Part shown: in pieces, positions 35,825 through 43,866 of the stretch | Layout of the letters: each line of letters opens with the position of its first letter | Numbering within the stretch: position 1 is the first letter of the stretch | Assembly: GCA_044225675.1 (NCBI GenBank) | Contig: JBGAIH010000002.1 | Location: forward strand, 62,001-126,000 | DNA length: 64,000 nucleotides | Direction of reading: 5' to 3' | DNA from: JACMQX01 sp044225675 | GTDB lineage: Bacteria; Pseudomonadota; Gammaproteobacteria; Burkholderiales; Burkholderiaceae_C | Program-made: the position numbers and the translations under genes | The notes under the pieces: model-generated | The model's database searches: none | Told to the model about the DNA's origin: nothing | Seen by the model: only the letters and a program-made list of their open reading frames with translations

Positions 35825-36811
35825 TTACCTGTGCCCCGGCATCGGGGGCGCAGGCGCGGCAGTGGCAACCTGCGGCGGGGCCCGGGCCGCCTGCGGCGAT
35901 GGCAGGTTCTGGCCGGCGGTGAGGAATTTCTGAGGGTCTTGCGGAACGCCCTGGACCAGCACCTCGAAATGGAGATGCGGACCGGTCGAGCGACCTGTCG
36001 TCCCGACCTCGGCAATCTTCTGGCCCCGCTTGATAAGGTCACCCTTCTTGACCATCACGCGGGACGCATGCGCATAGCGGGTGATGAGGTCATTGCCATG
36101 GTCGATCTCGACCATGTTGCCGTAGGCGGGATGGAATTCCTGCGTGACGACGATGCCGCCTGCCGCAGCCAGGATGGCCGTACCGGGCTCCGCCTGGAAA
36201 TCCAGCCCCGTGTGAAGCGCGGAGCGTCCGGTAAAGGGGTCGATGCGCCAGCCAAAGGAGGACCCGAGATTGCCGCCCAGGAGCGGCTGCTGGGTCGGCA
36301 CCATCATCTTGCGGATCTTCTGGTCGAAAAGCCGCGACTCGACCACGGTGAACAGGTCGGCGCGCTGATCGGTGAGGCGGTCAAGGTCGGCCAGCGTCGC
36401 CTGAAGCTCTTCCATGGTGAGCGGGCGACCCGATACCAGCGCGCCACCGCGCCCGGGAGGCGCCTTGATCTCGGTGGGCGCCACGCCTGCCAGGCCTGAC
36501 ACCCGCTCTCCGAGGGACTCGAGCTGGACAAGCTTGGCCTGCATTTCGCCCAGCTTCCTGGCCATGGCGTCGAGGTTCTCGCGCATGAACCGGTCGCGCT
36601 GCTCGAACTCGTCCTTGACCATCAGGCGGACCAGGGTTCCGATCACGGGCCAGCCTTCGCGGGCGCCTTTGAGGAAGACCCAGTGGTAAAGGCCCGCAGC
36701 AACGAGCATGAGTCCCAGCGACAGGGAAAGGCCGGCCAGAACCAGCTTGGTGCCGCTCAGGTGTATCGCCCTGCTCCTGGCCAGCCAGGCATCCGTGATA
36801 ATCAAATGCAA
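35825..36811 (-). CDS. M23-family peptidoglycan metallopeptidase, membrane anchored
   Basis: 328 residues if the TTG at 36811 (LHLIITDAWLARSRAIHLSG) is used. A membrane helix follows at about residues 25-45, then a helical region (about 60-170, probably coiled coil). The LytM/M23 domain has the zinc ligands in SALHTGLDFQAEPGT (His, Asp) and GPHLHFEVLVQG (HxH). A proline/alanine-rich tail ends the protein. Such enzymes cut peptidoglycan cross-links or activate amidases. No ATG or GTG fits: longer frames would overlap the divergent DciA-like gene. Neighbouring secA is typical of Burkholderiales. Confidence 0.85.
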   Translation of the reverse strand: MHLIITDAWLARSRAIHLSGTKLVLAGLSLSLGLMLVAAGLYHWVFLKGAREGWPVIGTLVRLMVKDEFEQRDRFMRENLDAMARKLGEMQAKLVQLESLGERVSGLAGVAPTEIKAPPGRGGALVSGRPLTMEELQATLADLDRLTDQRADLFTVVESRLFDQKIRKMMVPTQQPLLGGNLGSSFGWRIDPFTGRSALHTGLDFQAEPGTAILAAAGGIVVTQEFHPAYGNMVEIDHGNDLITRYAHASRVMVKKGDLIKRGQKIAEVGTTGRSTGPHLHFEVLVQGVPQDPQKFLTAGQNLPSPQAARAPPQVATAAPAPPMPGHR

Positions 36812-36848
36812 TTCGATACCCCTCAACGAACACAAGCCCAGAGGCCCC

Positions 36849-37160
36849 ATGGACCGGCGACTACGCCCCTTCACCGTACAGGAAGCGGCAGAGCACTCCC
36901 CCACATTGGCACGCCTCACGGAGCTGGCGCGCGAATCGAGCGACCGCCTCAAGGCTGTGGAAATGCTCATCCCGGCCCAACTCAGGTCTGCCGTCCAGGC
37001 CGGGCCCATCGAGGGCGGGGACTGGTGCCTGCTGGTGCAGGGCAACGCTGCAGCGGCGAAACTCAGGCAGCTTCTGCCCTCGCTTCAGAGCCATTTGCGT
37101 GGCCGGGGGTGGGAGGTTAACTCAATCCGGCTGAAGGTTCAAATAGCCAGCAAGTACTAG
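36849..37160 (+). CDS. DciA-like protein (DUF721)
   Basis: 103 residues starting MDRRLRPFTVQEAAEHSPTLARLTEL. Small DUF721/DciA-type protein; DciA proteins help load the replicative helicase in bacteria without DnaC. The KH-like core is visible but the protein is short. It is divergent from the M23 gene with only 37 bases between the starts. The upstream extension to 36708 would overlap that gene. Confidence 0.72.
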   Translation: MDRRLRPFTVQEAAEHSPTLARLTELARESSDRLKAVEMLIPAQLRSAVQAGPIEGGDWCLLVQGNAAAAKLRQLLPSLQSHLRGRGWEVNSIRLKVQIASKY

Positions 37161-37192
37161 GCCATCAACTCGCTTGCAAACTGACCGGAATC

Positions 37193-37268
37193 TGGTGCCG
37201 ATTATCGGATTCGAACTGATGACCTACCGCTTACAAGGCGGTTGCTCTACCAACTGAGCTAAATCGGC
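37193..37268 (-). tRNA. tRNA-Thr (anticodon TGT)
   Basis: 76 bases with encoded CCA (TGG at 37193-37195 on the plus strand). Acceptor arms GCCGATT and AATCGGC pair fully. The anticodon stem ACCGC/GCGGT encloses the loop CTTGTAA, anticodon TGT, which reads ACA and likely other ACN codons. D-arm AGCTCAGTTGGTAGAGC and T-arm TTCGAATC are standard. Confidence 0.97.
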
Positions 37269-37278
37269 GTCTTCTGGA

Positions 37279-37284
37279 ATTCTA
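37279..37284 (-). promoter_or_regulatory. -10 box for tRNA-Thr
   Basis: TAGAAT on the minus strand, about 10 bases before the mature tRNA 5' end. A weak -35-like TTCAGC lies at 37303-37308. The leader would be only a few bases. Confidence 0.4.
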
Positions 37285-37314
37285 GCGGTGCGTGCGGGCC
37301 ACGCTGAACTGATG

Positions 37315-37833
37315 CTATTTGATGCGCTTGAGGGACGGCCGTGCACCCCCGGCAGGCGGCGGACGCGGGGGCTCGGGATCGCCGGCCGTGCCAGAATCCG
37401 CCGGCGCGAGCTGGACCACCTTGAGGTCCGCCTCGGGCGCCTTGCTGCTTTCAGGAACGCTGGTCAGTGCTGCCGGCAGCTTGGGCGCTTCCTCCCCGGA
37501 TGCCGGCGGAACCGGCACCGGGAACGCCATGCCTTGCCCGTTTTCTCGCGCGTAGATGGCAATCACCCGATTGACCGGGACCATGATCTCGCGAGCCGTG
37601 CCCGCAAAGCGCGCCCGGAACTCGATGAATTCATTGCCGAGCTTGAGCGAACTGGTGGCATCGAAGCTGATGTTCAGGACGATCTCGCCGTTCTTGACGT
37701 ACTCGCGCGGCACCTGGACGGTCTCGTCCACCAGAACGGCCACATAGGGCGTGAAGCCGTTGTCGGTGCACCAGTCGTACAGCGCCCGGATCAGATACGG
37801 ACGCGTGGAGGTGGACTCCAGAGCGTTCATCAT
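37315..37833 (-). CDS. sspB: ClpXP specificity-enhancing factor SspB
   Basis: 172 residues. The substrate-binding domain (about 1-110: RPYLIRALYDWCTDNGFTPY, IVLNISFDATSSLKLGNEFI) is followed by a flexible proline/alanine-rich linker and the short C-terminal ClpX-binding module ending PSLKRIK. It tethers ssrA-tagged proteins to ClpXP. It follows sspA by 10 bases, the usual pair. Confidence 0.95.
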   Translation of the reverse strand: MMNALESTSTRPYLIRALYDWCTDNGFTPYVAVLVDETVQVPREYVKNGEIVLNISFDATSSLKLGNEFIEFRARFAGTAREIMVPVNRVIAIYARENGQGMAFPVPVPPASGEEAPKLPAALTSVPESSKAPEADLKVVQLAPADSGTAGDPEPPRPPPAGGARPSLKRIK

Positions 37834-37843
37834 GACCGCCGTC

Positions 37844-38455
37844 TTACTTGCGCATGACCTTTTCGGACGGGGTCAGCGCTTCGATGTAGGCCGGGCGGGA
37901 GAAGATCCGCTCGGCGTACTTCAGCAGCGGCGCCGCGTTCTTGCTCAGCTCGATGCCGTAGTAGTCGAGGCGCCACAGCAGCGGCGCGATCGCGACGTCG
38001 AGCATCGAGAAGTTCTCGCCGAGCATGTACTTGTTCTTTAGGAACACCGGTGCCAGCTGGGTCAGCCGGTCACGGATGTGGGCGCGCGCCTTTTCCAGCG
38101 CCTTCTCGTTGCTCTTGGCGGCGCGGGATTCGAGCGTCGTCACGTTCGTGAAGAGTTCCTTCTCGAAGTTCAGCAGGAACAGGCGCACACGAGCACGGTC
38201 GACCGGGTCGCCGGGCATGAGCTGCGGATGAGGGAAGCGCTCGTCGATGTACTCATTGATGATGTTCGACTCGTACAGGATCAGGTCGCGCTCCACCAGG
38301 ATCGGCACCTGCCCATAGGGATTCATCACATTGATGTCTTCGGGCTTGTTGTACAGGTCGACGTCGCGGATCTCGAAGTCCATGCCCTTCTCGAACAGCA
38401 CGAAGCGGCAGCGATGGGAAAACGGGCAAGTGGTTCCTGAATACAGCACCATCAT
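37844..38455 (-). CDS. sspA: Stringent starvation protein A, glutathione-transferase fold
   Basis: 203 residues. The thioredoxin-like N-terminal half (MVLYSGTTCPFSHRCRFVLFEKGMDFEI, NPYGQVPILVERDLILYESNII) and helical C-terminal half are typical of SspA. It binds RNA polymerase and modifies transcription in stationary phase or acid stress. AGGAGC precedes the start, immediately after the petC terminator. It forms a pair with sspB. Confidence 0.95.
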   Translation of the reverse strand: MMVLYSGTTCPFSHRCRFVLFEKGMDFEIRDVDLYNKPEDINVMNPYGQVPILVERDLILYESNIINEYIDERFPHPQLMPGDPVDRARVRLFLLNFEKELFTNVTTLESRAAKSNEKALEKARAHIRDRLTQLAPVFLKNKYMLGENFSMLDVAIAPLLWRLDYYGIELSKNAAPLLKYAERIFSRPAYIEALTPSEKVMRK

Positions 38456-38470
38456 GGTGGAAGCTCCTAA

Positions 38471-38508
38471 AAATCAAAAGAGTGGGCGCGCATCACGCGA
38501 CCCACTCT
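38471..38508 (-). terminator. Rho-independent terminator of petABC
   Basis: Arms 38479-38486 and 38501-38508 (AGAGTGGG/CCCACTCT) with a 14-base loop that is itself GC-rich, followed on the minus strand by TTTTGATTTTT. It lies between petC and sspA; the sspA ribosome-binding site is inside the sequence just after the T-run. Confidence 0.85.
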
Positions 38509-38545
38509 GAAACCGTGTGCGCGAGGCACGCGACAGGCAACGTCC

Positions 38546-39319
38546 TTACTTGACGTCTTTCCAGAACGAGGCGTTCAGGCGCCAGGCGATTGCGGTGAAT
38601 GCCACCAGGAACAGCAGAACCCAGGCACCCACGCGGACACGGGTGTTCTGAGCGGGCTCACTCATCCACTGCATGAAGTTCACGATATCGCCGACGGCCT
38701 GGTCGTACTGCACGGGCGTCATGGCGCCGGGCTTGACCTGTTTCCAGCCGGTGAAGATCTTGACCTTGTGGCCATGCTCTTCGCGCTCATCGAACAGGGG
38801 CTCGCGCTCGCCTTGCAGTTCCCACAGGACATGGGGCATACCCACGTTGGGGAAGGCCAGGTTGTTCCAGCCCGTCGGCTTGGTCTCGTCGCGGTAGTAG
38901 GTGCGCAGATAGGTATAGAGATAGTCGGCGCCCGTGCCCTTGCCCGCAGCCGAGCGCGAACGCGCCACCAGCGTCAGATCGGGCGGATTGGCGCCGAACC
39001 ATTCGCTGGCCTGCTTCGGGTCGATGGCGGCCTTCATGGTGTCACCGACCTTTTCGGTGGTGAACAGCATGTTGTCCTTGATCTGCTGCTCGGTCAGTCC
39101 GATGTCTTTCAGGCGGTTGTAGCGCATGAAAGCGGCAGAGTGGCAGTTCAGGCAGTAGTTGACGAACAGCTTGGCCCCGTTCTGGACGGAAGCAAGATCG
39201 GTCGTCTTGCCGGGCGCCTTGTCCCAGGCGATGGTGTCGGCGCCGGCAGCGTGGGCGGCGCCCGCGAAGCCGAGAACGAGGCTGGCTGCTGCAATGAGGC
39301 TGGCGATGCGTGTTTTCAT
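38546..39319 (-). CDS. petC: Cytochrome c1 of the bc1 complex
   Basis: 257 residues. Signal peptide (SLIAAASLVLGFAGAAHAAG), haem-binding CLNCH motif near residue 58, and a C-terminal membrane anchor (AWVLLFLVAFTAIAWRL). It passes electrons from the Rieske protein to cytochrome c. Last gene of petABC, 15 bases after petB. Confidence 0.96.
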   Translation of the reverse strand: MKTRIASLIAAASLVLGFAGAAHAAGADTIAWDKAPGKTTDLASVQNGAKLFVNYCLNCHSAAFMRYNRLKDIGLTEQQIKDNMLFTTEKVGDTMKAAIDPKQASEWFGANPPDLTLVARSRSAAGKGTGADYLYTYLRTYYRDETKPTGWNNLAFPNVGMPHVLWELQGEREPLFDEREEHGHKVKIFTGWKQVKPGAMTPVQYDQAVGDIVNFMQWMSEPAQNTRVRVGAWVLLFLVAFTAIAWRLNASFWKDVK

Positions 39320-39334
39320 TGTTGTTGCTCCAGC

Positions 39335-40735
39335 TTAGTGCGCAGCGAACGTCACGCGATCCGGAACGGCTTTGGGTTCACCCAGGCGGCTCCACCACGG
39401 CATCAGCAGGAAAAATCCGAAATAGAACAGGGTCCCGACCTGGGAGACGCGCTCACCCACCGGCGACGGCGGCTGGACACCCAGGTAGGCCAGAACCACG
39501 AAGTTGACGACGAAGACGCCGTAGACGTACTTGTGCCAGTCGGGGCGGTAACGGATCGACTTGACCGGGCTGTGGTCGAGCCAGGGCAGGAAGAACAGGA
39601 TGATGACGGCAGCGCCCATTACCACGACGCCCCAGAACTTGGCGTCGATGCTGAGCATCAGGACCGCCACCACAGCGGCTGCCCCGACGATCACGCCCTT
39701 GAACAGCGCGGGCATGCGGAACTTCCAGACGCTGAACCCTGCGGCGCCGACGACGCACAGCACCAGCACGTACATCATCTCGCTCGTGATGGCGCGCAGC
39801 ATCGAGTAGAACGGCGTGAAGTACCAGACCGGGGCAATGTGAAGCGGCGTCTTGAGCGGGTCGGCCGGGATGAAGTTGTTGTACTCCAGGAAATAGCCAC
39901 CGAACTCGGGCGCGAAGAAGATGATCGCGGTGAACGCCATCAGGAACACCGACACGGCGAAGATGTCATGCACGGTGTAGTAGGGATGGAAAGGCACCCC
40001 GTCGAGAGGAATGCCGTTGGCGTCCTTGTTGGCCTTGATCTCGACGCCGTCAGGATTGTTGGAGCCCACTTCATGCAGCGCGATGATGTGCGCAGCGACG
40101 AGGCCGAGCAGGACCAGCGGCACGGCGATAACGTGGAAGCTGAAGAAGCGGTTCAGCGTGGCGTCGCTCACCACATAGTCGCCGCGGATCAGCAGGGCCA
40201 GATCAGGGCCGATCAGGGGAATCGCGGAGAACAGGTTCACGATCACCTGGGCGCCCCAGTAGCTCATCTGGCCCCAGGGCAGCAGATAGCCCATGAAGGC
40301 TTCAGCCATCAGGCACAGGAAGATCGCGCAGCCGAAGATCCAGACCAGCTCCCGCGGCTTGCGGTAGCTGCCGTACAGAAGGCCGCGGAACATGTGCAGA
40401 TAGACCACGATGAAGAAGGCCGAGGCGCCCGTGGAGTGCATGTAGCGGATCAGCCAGCCCCACGGCACATCGCGCATGATGTATTCGACGGAGGCGAAGG
40501 CCACGGCCGCATCCGGCTTGTAATGCATCACCAGGAAGATGCCGGTGACGATCTGGATGACGAGCACCAACAGCGCGAGAGAACCAAAGACGTACCAGAA
40601 GTTGAAGTTCTTCGGTGCGTAGTACTCGCTCATGTGCTCCTTGTAGAGCTTGCTGGCCGGGAACCGGTTGTCGACCCAGTTCATGAGCTTCTCGCCGTAG
40701 CTGGCGTTGGGGGAGATTTCCTTGAATTCAGCCAT
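39335..40735 (-). CDS. petB: Cytochrome b of the bc1 complex
   Basis: 466 residues. At least eight membrane helices; the haem-ligand helices include FFIVVYLHMFRGLLYGS and FFSFHVIAVPLVLLGLVAAH, and the Qo-site PEW-type motif appears as PVWYFTPFYSMLRAI. It binds two b haems and both quinone sites. The start MAEFKEISPNASYGEK at 40735 lies 11 bases after petA; the longer open frame overlaps petA. Confidence 0.96.
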   Translation of the reverse strand: MAEFKEISPNASYGEKLMNWVDNRFPASKLYKEHMSEYYAPKNFNFWYVFGSLALLVLVIQIVTGIFLVMHYKPDAAVAFASVEYIMRDVPWGWLIRYMHSTGASAFFIVVYLHMFRGLLYGSYRKPRELVWIFGCAIFLCLMAEAFMGYLLPWGQMSYWGAQVIVNLFSAIPLIGPDLALLIRGDYVVSDATLNRFFSFHVIAVPLVLLGLVAAHIIALHEVGSNNPDGVEIKANKDANGIPLDGVPFHPYYTVHDIFAVSVFLMAFTAIIFFAPEFGGYFLEYNNFIPADPLKTPLHIAPVWYFTPFYSMLRAITSEMMYVLVLCVVGAAGFSVWKFRMPALFKGVIVGAAAVVAVLMLSIDAKFWGVVVMGAAVIILFFLPWLDHSPVKSIRYRPDWHKYVYGVFVVNFVVLAYLGVQPPSPVGERVSQVGTLFYFGFFLLMPWWSRLGEPKAVPDRVTFAAH

Positions 40736-40746
40736 GTTCGTCGTCC

Positions 40747-41346
40747 TCAGGCCTTCTTGTCTTCGCCAATCAGCAGGCGGTTGTCGGACAGGTACATGTG
40801 CGGCGGCACTTCGAGGTTGTCCGGCGCCGGCTTGTTCTTGAAGACGCGGCCGGCGAGGTCGAAGGTCGAGCCGTGGCAGGCGCAGAGGAAGCCACCATTC
40901 CACGAGTCCGGCAGCGAAGGCTGAGGTCCGGGCACGAACTTGTCGGAAGGCGAGCAGCCCAGGTGGGTGCAGATGCCGACCGCCACGAAGATTTCCGGCT
41001 TGATCGAGCGGTTCTCGTTGGCGGCATAGGGGGGGGTGAGTTCGCCGCGCTTGCGTTCGGACTTGGGGTCCGCCAGCAGGTCGTCGTTCTTGGGCAGCGT
41101 CGCAAGCTGCTCCGGGGTGCGGCGAATGATCCAGACCGGCTTGCCGCGCCATTCCACAGTGACCTTCTCACCCGGCTTGATGGCGCTGATGTCCACCTCC
41201 ACCGACGCCCCGGCCGCGCGAGCGCGTTCGGACGGCTGGAAGCTGCTGACGAAGGGTACGGCGGTGGCTACGCCGCCCACAGCACCAGCGCAGGTGGACG
41301 CGATCAACCACGTCCGTTTGCTGGTGTCGACTGGGGTGTCACTCAT
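40747..41346 (-). CDS. petA: Rieske iron-sulfur protein of the bc1 complex
   Basis: 199 residues. The N-terminal membrane anchor (WLIASTCAGAVGGVATAVPFV) is followed by the Rieske domain with cluster ligands in CTHLGC and CACHGSTFDLAG. It carries electrons from quinol to cytochrome c1. The ATG at 41346 with GAGG upstream is preferred to a TTG four codons earlier. A strong promoter lies 44 bases upstream. Confidence 0.96.
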   Translation of the reverse strand: MSDTPVDTSKRTWLIASTCAGAVGGVATAVPFVSSFQPSERARAAGASVEVDISAIKPGEKVTVEWRGKPVWIIRRTPEQLATLPKNDDLLADPKSERKRGELTPPYAANENRSIKPEIFVAVGICTHLGCSPSDKFVPGPQPSLPDSWNGGFLCACHGSTFDLAGRVFKNKPAPDNLEVPPHMYLSDNRLLIGEDKKA

Positions 41347-41389
41347 GGGGATCCTCAACTGGAACGTCGCTTGTTAGGGTCAACCCGTG

Positions 41390-41419
41390 ATTGTAGCTGA
41401 CGCCCCGAGGCAAATTCAA
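41390..41419 (-). promoter_or_regulatory. Sigma-70 promoter of petABC
   Basis: On the minus strand, TTGAAT (41419-41414), an 18-base spacer, and TACAAT (41395-41390). The predicted start gives a leader of about 37 bases before petA. It sits in the divergent region with mscL. Confidence 0.6.
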
Positions 41420-41492
41420 CGCGGCGGGGCGGCCCTTGACAGCCGATGGCACCGGTCGATACTGCAGACTTCAACAACGAGGAGCAGGCCAC

Positions 41493-41921
41493 ATGGGCAT
41501 GATGAAAGAGTTCAAGGAGTTCGCCGTCAAGGGCAATGTCATCGACCTGGCGGTCGGCGTGATCATCGGGGCGGCCTTTGGCAAGATCGTCGACTCCGTC
41601 GTGGCCGACCTGATCATGCCGATCGTCGGCATGGTGTTCGGAAAACTCGACTTCTCCAGCCTGTTCGTGGTCCTGGGCAGCGTTCCGCCGGGCACGGCCA
41701 TGACGGTCGATGCCTTGCGAAAGGCCGGCGTGCCCGTGCTGGCGTACGGCAACTTCATCACCGTGGCGGTCAACTTCGTCATTCTGGCCTTCATCATCTT
41801 CATGATGGTGCGGCAGATCAACAAGCTCAAGCGGGAGGCCCCGCCTGCGCCCGCCGCACCGGCCGCCCCGCCGGAAGACATCCAGCTGCTGCGGGAGATC
41901 CGCGACAGCCTCAGGAAGTAG
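41493..41921 (+). CDS. mscL: Large-conductance mechanosensitive channel
   Basis: 142 residues. The cytoplasmic N-terminal helix and first membrane helix (MKEFKEFAVKGNVIDLAVGVIIGAAFGKIV) and second helix (VNFVILAFIIFMMVRQINKLK) are standard, with an alanine/proline linker before the C-terminal helix. It opens under high membrane tension to release solutes in osmotic downshock. GAGGAG precedes the ATG at 41493. The last 11 bases overlap pdxA tail to tail. Confidence 0.96.
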   Translation: MGMMKEFKEFAVKGNVIDLAVGVIIGAAFGKIVDSVVADLIMPIVGMVFGKLDFSSLFVVLGSVPPGTAMTVDALRKAGVPVLAYGNFITVAVNFVILAFIIFMMVRQINKLKREAPPAPAAPAAPPEDIQLLREIRDSLRK

Positions 41922-42990
41922 CCGCGCCAGCCGCCAGCTGCCGCGCCATCCTGATGGCTGCGGCCAGGCTGGACGCATCGGCCCTGCCCTGGCCAGCGAT
42001 GTCGAATGCCGTGCCATGGTCGGGGCTGGTGCGCACGAACGGCAGCCCGAGCGTCACGTTCACACCCTGTTCGACACCAAGGTATTTGACGGGAATCAAA
42101 CCCTGGTCGTGATACATCGCGACGACCACGTCGAACTCCGCCTCGCGCCCGGGGACCGCCCTCGCCCGCATGAAGACCGTGTCGGGCGCATAAGGTCCGA
42201 GCGCATCCACGCCCGACGCGCGGGCTGCGGCGACCGCAGGCGCGATGATCTCGGCCTCCTCGCGTCCGAACAGCCCCCCCTCGCCGGCATGGGGATTCAG
42301 GCCCGCCACTGCGATGCGCGGCGCCCGCCCCAGCACTGCGGTCAAGGCCCGATGGGTGATGTGCACCGTCTGCAGGACCCTGTCAAAAGTCACGGATTCG
42401 ATCGCTTCGCGCAGCGACAGATGAATGCTGACCAGCACGGTCCGCAACTCGTCGTTCGCCAGCATCATGCGCACGGGCATCTGCTCGACCGGCAGCCCCC
42501 GATGCGCCGCCGCCAGAGCCTGGAGCAGCTCGGTATGCCCCGGGTACGAAACGCCCGCTGCGGCCAGCGCTTCCTTGTGCAGGGGCGCCGTGACCACCGC
42601 CGCCACTTCCCCGCGCAGCGCAGCGCGAGCCGCCCACTCCACGCTGGCGGCCGCCATGGCGCCTGCGGATGCGCTGACGACACCGATGGGCGGCAGCGGA
42701 CCCGCCTCCATGGCCTGCAGGACCGGGATGCAGCCGGGCGGAACGCCGGGCTGCTCCTCAAGCCGCGCCACTTCGGCCACCGGCACCGACGGCTTTCCGT
42801 CACCCGCCATCGACCGGGTCGCCCGGCGGATCGCCGATACATCCCCGATCACCACCGTGTCGCGCAAGAGCTCCGGCTGCTCGCGATACAGCCTGGCGAT
42901 GATCTCGGGCCCGATGCCGGCCGGGTCGCCCATGGTGAGGGCCAGGGGTCTGAGCGCCAAGGGGGTGAGGGCCAAGGGTCGCAGCGCCAT
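41911..42990 (-). CDS. pdxA: 4-hydroxythreonine-4-phosphate dehydrogenase
   Basis: 359 residues. The motif TMGDPAGIGPEI, GHTELLQALA and the metal-binding histidines (ISIHLSLREAI region, MYHDQGLIPVKYLG) identify PdxA, which oxidises 4-phosphohydroxy-threonine in pyridoxal phosphate synthesis. The N-terminus is unusual: PLALRPLALT precedes the conserved TMGDP, because of a 30-base tandem duplication that adds about 10 residues. The start lies two bases after the stop of the Nif3-like gene. Confidence 0.94.
   Translation of the reverse strand: MALRPLALTPLALRPLALTMGDPAGIGPEIIARLYREQPELLRDTVVIGDVSAIRRATRSMAGDGKPSVPVAEVARLEEQPGVPPGCIPVLQAMEAGPLPPIGVVSASAGAMAAASVEWAARAALRGEVAAVVTAPLHKEALAAAGVSYPGHTELLQALAAAHRGLPVEQMPVRMMLANDELRTVLVSIHLSLREAIESVTFDRVLQTVHITHRALTAVLGRAPRIAVAGLNPHAGEGGLFGREEAEIIAPAVAAARASGVDALGPYAPDTVFMRARAVPGREAEFDVVVAMYHDQGLIPVKYLGVEQGVNVTLGLPFVRTSPDHGTAFDIAGQGRADASSLAAAIRMARQLAAGAATS
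42934..42987. repeat. 30-base-period tandem duplication in the 5' end of pdxA
   Basis: Two 24-base copies (42934-42957 and 42964-42987) differ at three or four positions and are separated by six bases. They encode LRPLALT twice at the N-terminus of PdxA. Confidence 0.8.
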
Positions 42991-42992
42991 GG

Positions 42993-43751
42993 TCAGGCCG
43001 GATTGTCGATGTCGATGAACTCATGGGCCAGTCCGAGCATCTGCGCGGCATGCGCCCCGACGGCCTGCGCGCCGTACCGCTCGGTGGCGTGATGCCCGCA
43101 CGCCAGGAAAGCGACGCCGGTTTCCCGCGCATAGTGCGCTTGAGGCTCCGAAATCTCACCGGTAAGGAACGCGTCAGCGCCCGCCGCGATGGCCGCCTCG
43201 AAGTACCCCTGGGCGCCCCCGGTACACCAGGCCACCCGCCGGATGGCGCGCCCATCGCCCGGAACCAGTACGGCCGGGCGGGCCAGCGCCGCCGACACAT
43301 GCCCGGCCAGCGTCTGCGAGTCGGCAAAACTGCTGCCGTCCGCACGCCCGCCGATGAAACCCAGATCCTGTTCGCCGAAGCGTCCCTCGGCCCGCAGGCC
43401 GAGCCGCAATCCAAGCTGGGCATTGTTGCCGAGCGTCGGATGCGCATCGAGCGGAAGATGGAACGCGAACAGGTTGATGTCATGGGCCAGCAGGGGCGCC
43501 AGCCGGTGCTTCATCCACCCGGTGATCCGGCCATCCTGGCCGCGCCAGAACAGACCATGGTGCACCACGATGGCATCGGCCTGCGCGGCGATGGCCGCTT
43601 CGATCAGGGCCCGGCTGGCCGTGACGCCCGAGACGATCTTGCGGATCTCCTGCCGCCCCTCGACCTGCAGGCCGTTCGGTCCGTAGTCCTTGAAACGGGC
43701 GGGTTGCAGGAGCTCGTCAAACACCTGCTGAAGTTGCTGCTGGCTGGCCAT
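42993..43751 (-). CDS. Nif3-like dinuclear metal centre protein
   Basis: 252 residues. The YbgI/Nif3 pattern is clear: DYGPNGLQVEG at the N-terminus, ADAIVVHHGLFW with the metal-binding HH, LFAFHLPLDAHPTLGNN, and GADAFLTGEISEP plus CGHHATERYG toward the end. Family proteins form hexameric rings with two metal ions; the function is not settled (E. coli YbgI has been linked to a GTP cyclohydrolase I-like fold). The start MASQQQLQQ is at 43751. Divergent from the DegS-like gene. Confidence 0.9.
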   Translation of the reverse strand: MASQQQLQQVFDELLQPARFKDYGPNGLQVEGRQEIRKIVSGVTASRALIEAAIAAQADAIVVHHGLFWRGQDGRITGWMKHRLAPLLAHDINLFAFHLPLDAHPTLGNNAQLGLRLGLRAEGRFGEQDLGFIGGRADGSSFADSQTLAGHVSAALARPAVLVPGDGRAIRRVAWCTGGAQGYFEAAIAAGADAFLTGEISEPQAHYARETGVAFLACGHHATERYGAQAVGAHAAQMLGLAHEFIDIDNPA

Positions 43752-43794
43752 GCGGACGATCCGGAGTCGAAAGAAACCGATTGTCGACCAATTC

Positions 43795-43810
43795 GTGCGG
43801 CGCGCCGCAC
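43795..43810. promoter_or_regulatory. 16-bp perfect palindrome between the Nif3-like and DegS-like genes
   Basis: GTGCGGCG-CGCCGCAC with no central spacer, 57 bases upstream of the DegS-like ATG and 44 upstream of the Nif3-like ATG. A possible -10 box TACACT lies at 43823-43828, which would place the palindrome over the -35 region. This is the position expected of an operator, but no regulator can be named. Confidence 0.45.
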
Positions 43811-43866
43811 GGCCGCCGCATCTACACTGGAGGCTGTTCTCCTCTTCGCCGGGCCTCCTCCACATC

